NCBI GenBank assembly: GCA_002281475.1
Contig: NCGC01000004.1
Span: forward strand, 1 to 48,550
Source: Methylophilales bacterium 28-44-11
GTDB lineage: Bacteria; Pseudomonadota; Gammaproteobacteria; Burkholderiales; Methylophilaceae
Direction: 5' to 3'
Length of the DNA: 48,550 nucleotides
Below, in pieces: positions 45,962-48,550 of this stretch; the first letter of the stretch is position 1; every line of letters starts with the position of its first letter. The notes beneath the pieces were generated by a model, which ran no database searches, was not told where the DNA came from, and was given only the letters and a program-made list of their open reading frames with translations. Position numbers and translations under genes: made by a program.

Positions 45962-47461
45962 ATGACGCTGGCAGTATTGTATAGCCGTGCTTTAAACGGC
46001 ATGGAAGCACCCGAAGTCGTAGTGGAAGTGCACTTAGCCAACGGCCTTCCTAGCTTTACTATTGTCGGGTTGCCTGAGGCAGAAGTGAAAGAAAGTAAGG
46101 ATAGAGTGCGTGCTGCCATTCAAACGTCGCAATTTGAATTTCCTGCCAGACGGATTACCGTCAATTTAGCGCCAGCAGACTTACCCAAAGAGAGTGGTCG
46201 TTATGATTTACCGATTGCGTTGGGTATCTTAGCGGCCTCTGGTCAAATCCCAAAATCTGCTTTAGATCAGTATGAAATTGCTGGGGAACTGGCGCTGACT
46301 GGTGAGTTAAGACCCATTCGCGGTGCGCTTGCAATGGCCTACCATATGGTGCATCACAGTGCAAAAAAACAACAAGCTTTTATCCTGCCCCAATTAAGTG
46401 CACAAGAGGCAAGTTTAGTGAATGATGCAGTCATCTATCCTGCTAAGTCATTGTTAGAGGTATGTGCTCATTTAAGCGGCCATACTTTATTGGAGCCATA
46501 CGTTTCCCTAGCAGAGAATCTCAATGTGCATTACCCAGATTTTAATGAGGTCAAAGGGCAAAGGCGTGCCAAGCGCGCGTTGGAAATTGCTGCGGCGGGT
46601 GGTCATAGTGTACTGATGAGTGGTCCACCGGGTTCAGGTAAAAGCATGCTGGCTAGTCGATTTGTGGGCATTTTGCCTGCTATGAACGAGCAAGAAGCCT
46701 TGGAAAGTGCAGCGATTCAGTCACTCAGTGGCCGCTATCGATTGGCACAATGGAAGCAACGTCCTTATCGAGCCCCACATCATACCGCCTCAGGCGTTGC
46801 ATTGGTCGGTGGTGGCGGAATTCCTCGGCCAGGCGAGATTAGCTTGGCGCATCACGGTGTGCTGTTTTTGGATGAATTACCAGAATTTGATCGAAAAGTA
46901 TTAGAAGTGTTGCGTGAGCCGTTAGAAAGTGGGCATATCACTATCTCGCGCGCTGCGAGACAGGCAGATTTCCCTGCTAAATTTCAATTAATCGCTGCAA
47001 TGAATCCTTGCCCTTGTGGCTACCTCGGTCATTTCAATCAAAAATGTCGTTGCACCCCAGACCAAGTGGCCAGGTACCGCGGCAAAATATCTGGTCCACT
47101 GCTAGACCGGATTGATTTACTGATAGAAGTACCCGCACTCAAAGAAGAAGAAATGACTCAGGCAAACACTTCCGAAAGCAGTCAAGTGATACGCACACGG
47201 GTTGAGCAAGCAAGGCAGATTCAAATGATTAGACAAGGCAAGCCCAATGCAGGCTTAGGCAGTTTAGATATTGATACCTACTGCCATATAGATGAAGCGG
47301 GTGTTAACTTATTAAAAGCTGCATTAAGCCGCATGGGATTGTCCGCACGGGCATACCAGCGCATTGTAAAAGTAGCACGCACCATTGCAGATTTAGCTCA
47401 TGCGCCAGCGATTGAAGCCATGCATATTGCAGAAGCAATTCAATATCGCCGAACGGATTAA
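45962..47461 (+). CDS. comM: ComM/YifB-type AAA+ ATPase, branch-migration helicase in transformation
   Basis: The 499 residues have an N-terminal Lon-like domain (VEVHLANGLPSFTIVGLPEAEVKESKDRVRAAI), an AAA+ core with Walker A GPPGSGKS (221-228) and Walker B GVLFLDELPEF, a zinc-like segment (CPCGYLGHFNQKCRC) and a C-terminal Mg-chelatase-like domain. ComM extends strand exchange in natural transformation. Its presence with type IV pilins in the same window is consistent with competence. 3' end overlaps the rhomboid gene by 4 bp. Confidence 0.95.
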   Translation: MTLAVLYSRALNGMEAPEVVVEVHLANGLPSFTIVGLPEAEVKESKDRVRAAIQTSQFEFPARRITVNLAPADLPKESGRYDLPIALGILAASGQIPKSALDQYEIAGELALTGELRPIRGALAMAYHMVHHSAKKQQAFILPQLSAQEASLVNDAVIYPAKSLLEVCAHLSGHTLLEPYVSLAENLNVHYPDFNEVKGQRRAKRALEIAAAGGHSVLMSGPPGSGKSMLASRFVGILPAMNEQEALESAAIQSLSGRYRLAQWKQRPYRAPHHTASGVALVGGGGIPRPGEISLAHHGVLFLDELPEFDRKVLEVLREPLESGHITISRAARQADFPAKFQLIAAMNPCPCGYLGHFNQKCRCTPDQVARYRGKISGPLLDRIDLLIEVPALKEEEMTQANTSESSQVIRTRVEQARQIQMIRQGKPNAGLGSLDIDTYCHIDEAGVNLLKAALSRMGLSARAYQRIVKVARTIADLAHAPAIEAMHIAEAIQYRRTD

Positions 47462-48519
47462 TCAGGGTTATTTATTTCTTTGGATGGCGCGTCTTGCGTT
47501 GGCTGGTTGCGCAGCCCTTTGACTAATTCCTCAGACTGATTTTTGCGCGTTTCTGCATACTCTAACAAGCTTTCAAGTTGCTGAGCAGAGGGTAGCTCTG
47601 GATCTTGCGGTAACTTAGATAGTTTTTCAACTTGCGCTTGGTAGGGCTTGCTCACTGCAAAATCAATTTTGCTCGCCAATTCTTCAAACGTTTTGCTTCC
47701 TTGTTTGCTCTCGTGCGCAATTTCTAGCCAAGTACGGTTGATGGCTTGGTTTTCGTACATAAAAGCATTAATCTCGCTCCTCAATAATAGCTCATCACTC
47801 CAACGATACTTAGGCTCCGGAATGTTAGAGGCCAATCCCACACAGGCTAGCAACAACACCGTCGCGGCCATACTCTTATGCATGACAGGCATTAAGCGCG
47901 CAGTCATAGATTGTGACAACACAATGCTGACCAAACCACCTGCAATGAAGCCACCAATATGTGCAGCATTATCAATGCCAGGAATAATAAATCCCAACAC
48001 AATAGTGATAATCGAAAACGCGCAACCTCCACCAAATAACCATTTAAACTCACGGGCAGAAATTGCAGCGCGCTCACGCCATAGATAAATCAAGGCAGCG
48101 CCATATACACCAAAAATAGCACCTGACGCACCACCCGATACCGCTTGGTTGCCTTGCACTACAAGCGACAATAAATTGCCCGTTAAACCTGCAAGTACGT
48201 AAATCATAATAAAGCGCCATCGGCCATACATACGCTCTACTAATTGACCAGCTTCCCACAACGATAAACAGTTTAATAACAGATGCATGACGCCAAAATG
48301 TAAAAACATGGCAGTGCCTAAGCGCCACCACTCGCCATCTTGGGTGGCTGGGCCAAAATTAGCCCCCCAAAGTAACTGTACGTCATTGGGAGAATGCCAA
48401 AAACCTGCCCCAGCAAAAATTACCATGGCGGCAAAGATACCAACATTCAGCACGATAATGATGTTGGTCATGGGCGTAGATGGGCTACGGTATGTTAATC
48501 GGTCGTAGATTGAGATCAA
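47458..48519 (-). CDS. Rhomboid-family intramembrane serine protease
   Basis: About 353 residues, with six membrane helices in the first 225 and the catalytic dyad Ser132 (GGASGAIFG) and His187 (DNAAHIGGFIAG); EWWRLGTAMFLHFGVMHLLLN is the usual helix 2 block. The C-terminal 130 residues form a cytosolic or periplasmic tail, Glu/Gln/Lys-rich, of unknown role. A TTG at 48519 is the first start in view, ATG 48471 is internal, and the frame is open to the window edge, so the true start may lie outside. Confidence 0.88.
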   Translation of the reverse strand: MISIYDRLTYRSPSTPMTNIIIVLNVGIFAAMVIFAGAGFWHSPNDVQLLWGANFGPATQDGEWWRLGTAMFLHFGVMHLLLNCLSLWEAGQLVERMYGRWRFIMIYVLAGLTGNLLSLVVQGNQAVSGGASGAIFGVYGAALIYLWRERAAISAREFKWLFGGGCAFSIITIVLGFIIPGIDNAAHIGGFIAGGLVSIVLSQSMTARLMPVMHKSMAATVLLLACVGLASNIPEPKYRWSDELLLRSEINAFMYENQAINRTWLEIAHESKQGSKTFEELASKIDFAVSKPYQAQVEKLSKLPQDPELPSAQQLESLLEYAETRKNQSEELVKGLRNQPTQDAPSKEINNPD

Positions 48520-48550
48520 CAGAAAACCATTTCGATGACTATTTTCATAT

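Overview
The window looks like chromosome of a methylotrophic betaproteobacterium, most probably family Methylophilaceae (Methylotenera/Methylophilus/Methylovorus group). This is inference from moderate-to-low GC and a gene set that mixes betaproteobacterial signatures (lptM-lysA, TorF-like porin-glnK-amt, purU, ubiK-comM) with methylotroph-relevant genes: 6-phosphogluconate dehydrogenase (RuMP cycle), B12-dependent metH, and a free-standing pqqA precursor gene for the methanol dehydrogenase cofactor PQQ. I see no rRNA, tRNA, CRISPR array, insertion sequence or prophage. The region is compact, with many overlapping starts and stops and several overlapping 3' ends.

Layout. 1-1990 (minus): type IV pilus pilin and minor pilins (pilE-like, fimT, pilV, pilW; pilW runs off the left edge). 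2169-3892 (plus): lptM, lysA and a 53-residue lipoprotein, ending at a bidirectional terminator shared with purU. 4895-8068 (plus): ispH-nudB and nadA-HIT protein. 8079-14766 (minus): ferredoxin, tonB, mpl, metH. 14948-24261: housekeeping and envelope genes on both strands (lrgA-lrgB, DUF4186 protein, MFS transporter, deacetylase-like protein, divergent alkA/alkB, cupin, Sua5/TsaC, MliC-like inhibitor, zinc ribbon, secreted serine protease with TPRs, dienelactone hydrolase). 24381-29168: gnd, then thiS-thiG-apaG-mltA. Two genes here are too short for usual callers: a 57-residue protein ending SCDCV (26028-26201, minus) behind an attenuator-like hairpin, and a 23-residue pqqA (29245-29316, minus).

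29466-37569 (minus) is a tightly coupled five-gene envelope operon: an ArsR-type regulator that apparently represses itself, an Aas-like acyltransferase/acyl-ACP synthetase, an LplT-like lysophospholipid flippase, an LtaS/MdoB-type phosphoglycerol transferase or sulfatase, and a large fusion of a degenerate glycosidase-like domain with a WaaP/InaA-like kinase. 37633-42395 (minus) encodes a complete type-I-secretion-like trio (ABC protein, HlyD, TolC), but the ABC ATPase has lost nearly every catalytic motif except Walker A. 42552-45457 (minus) is an ammonium operon (porin-glnK-amt) with a good sigma-54 promoter and an upstream NtrC-like site. 45707-48519 holds ubiK-comM and a convergent rhomboid protease.

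The most unusual items are the ATPase-degenerate secretion trio, the pseudo-glycosidase/kinase fusion in the ArsR operon, the orphan pqqA, the attenuator-controlled SCDCV small protein with its palindrome-rich upstream region, and a candidate structured RNA leader at 17753-17853. All functional statements come from reading motifs by eye; no database search was run.
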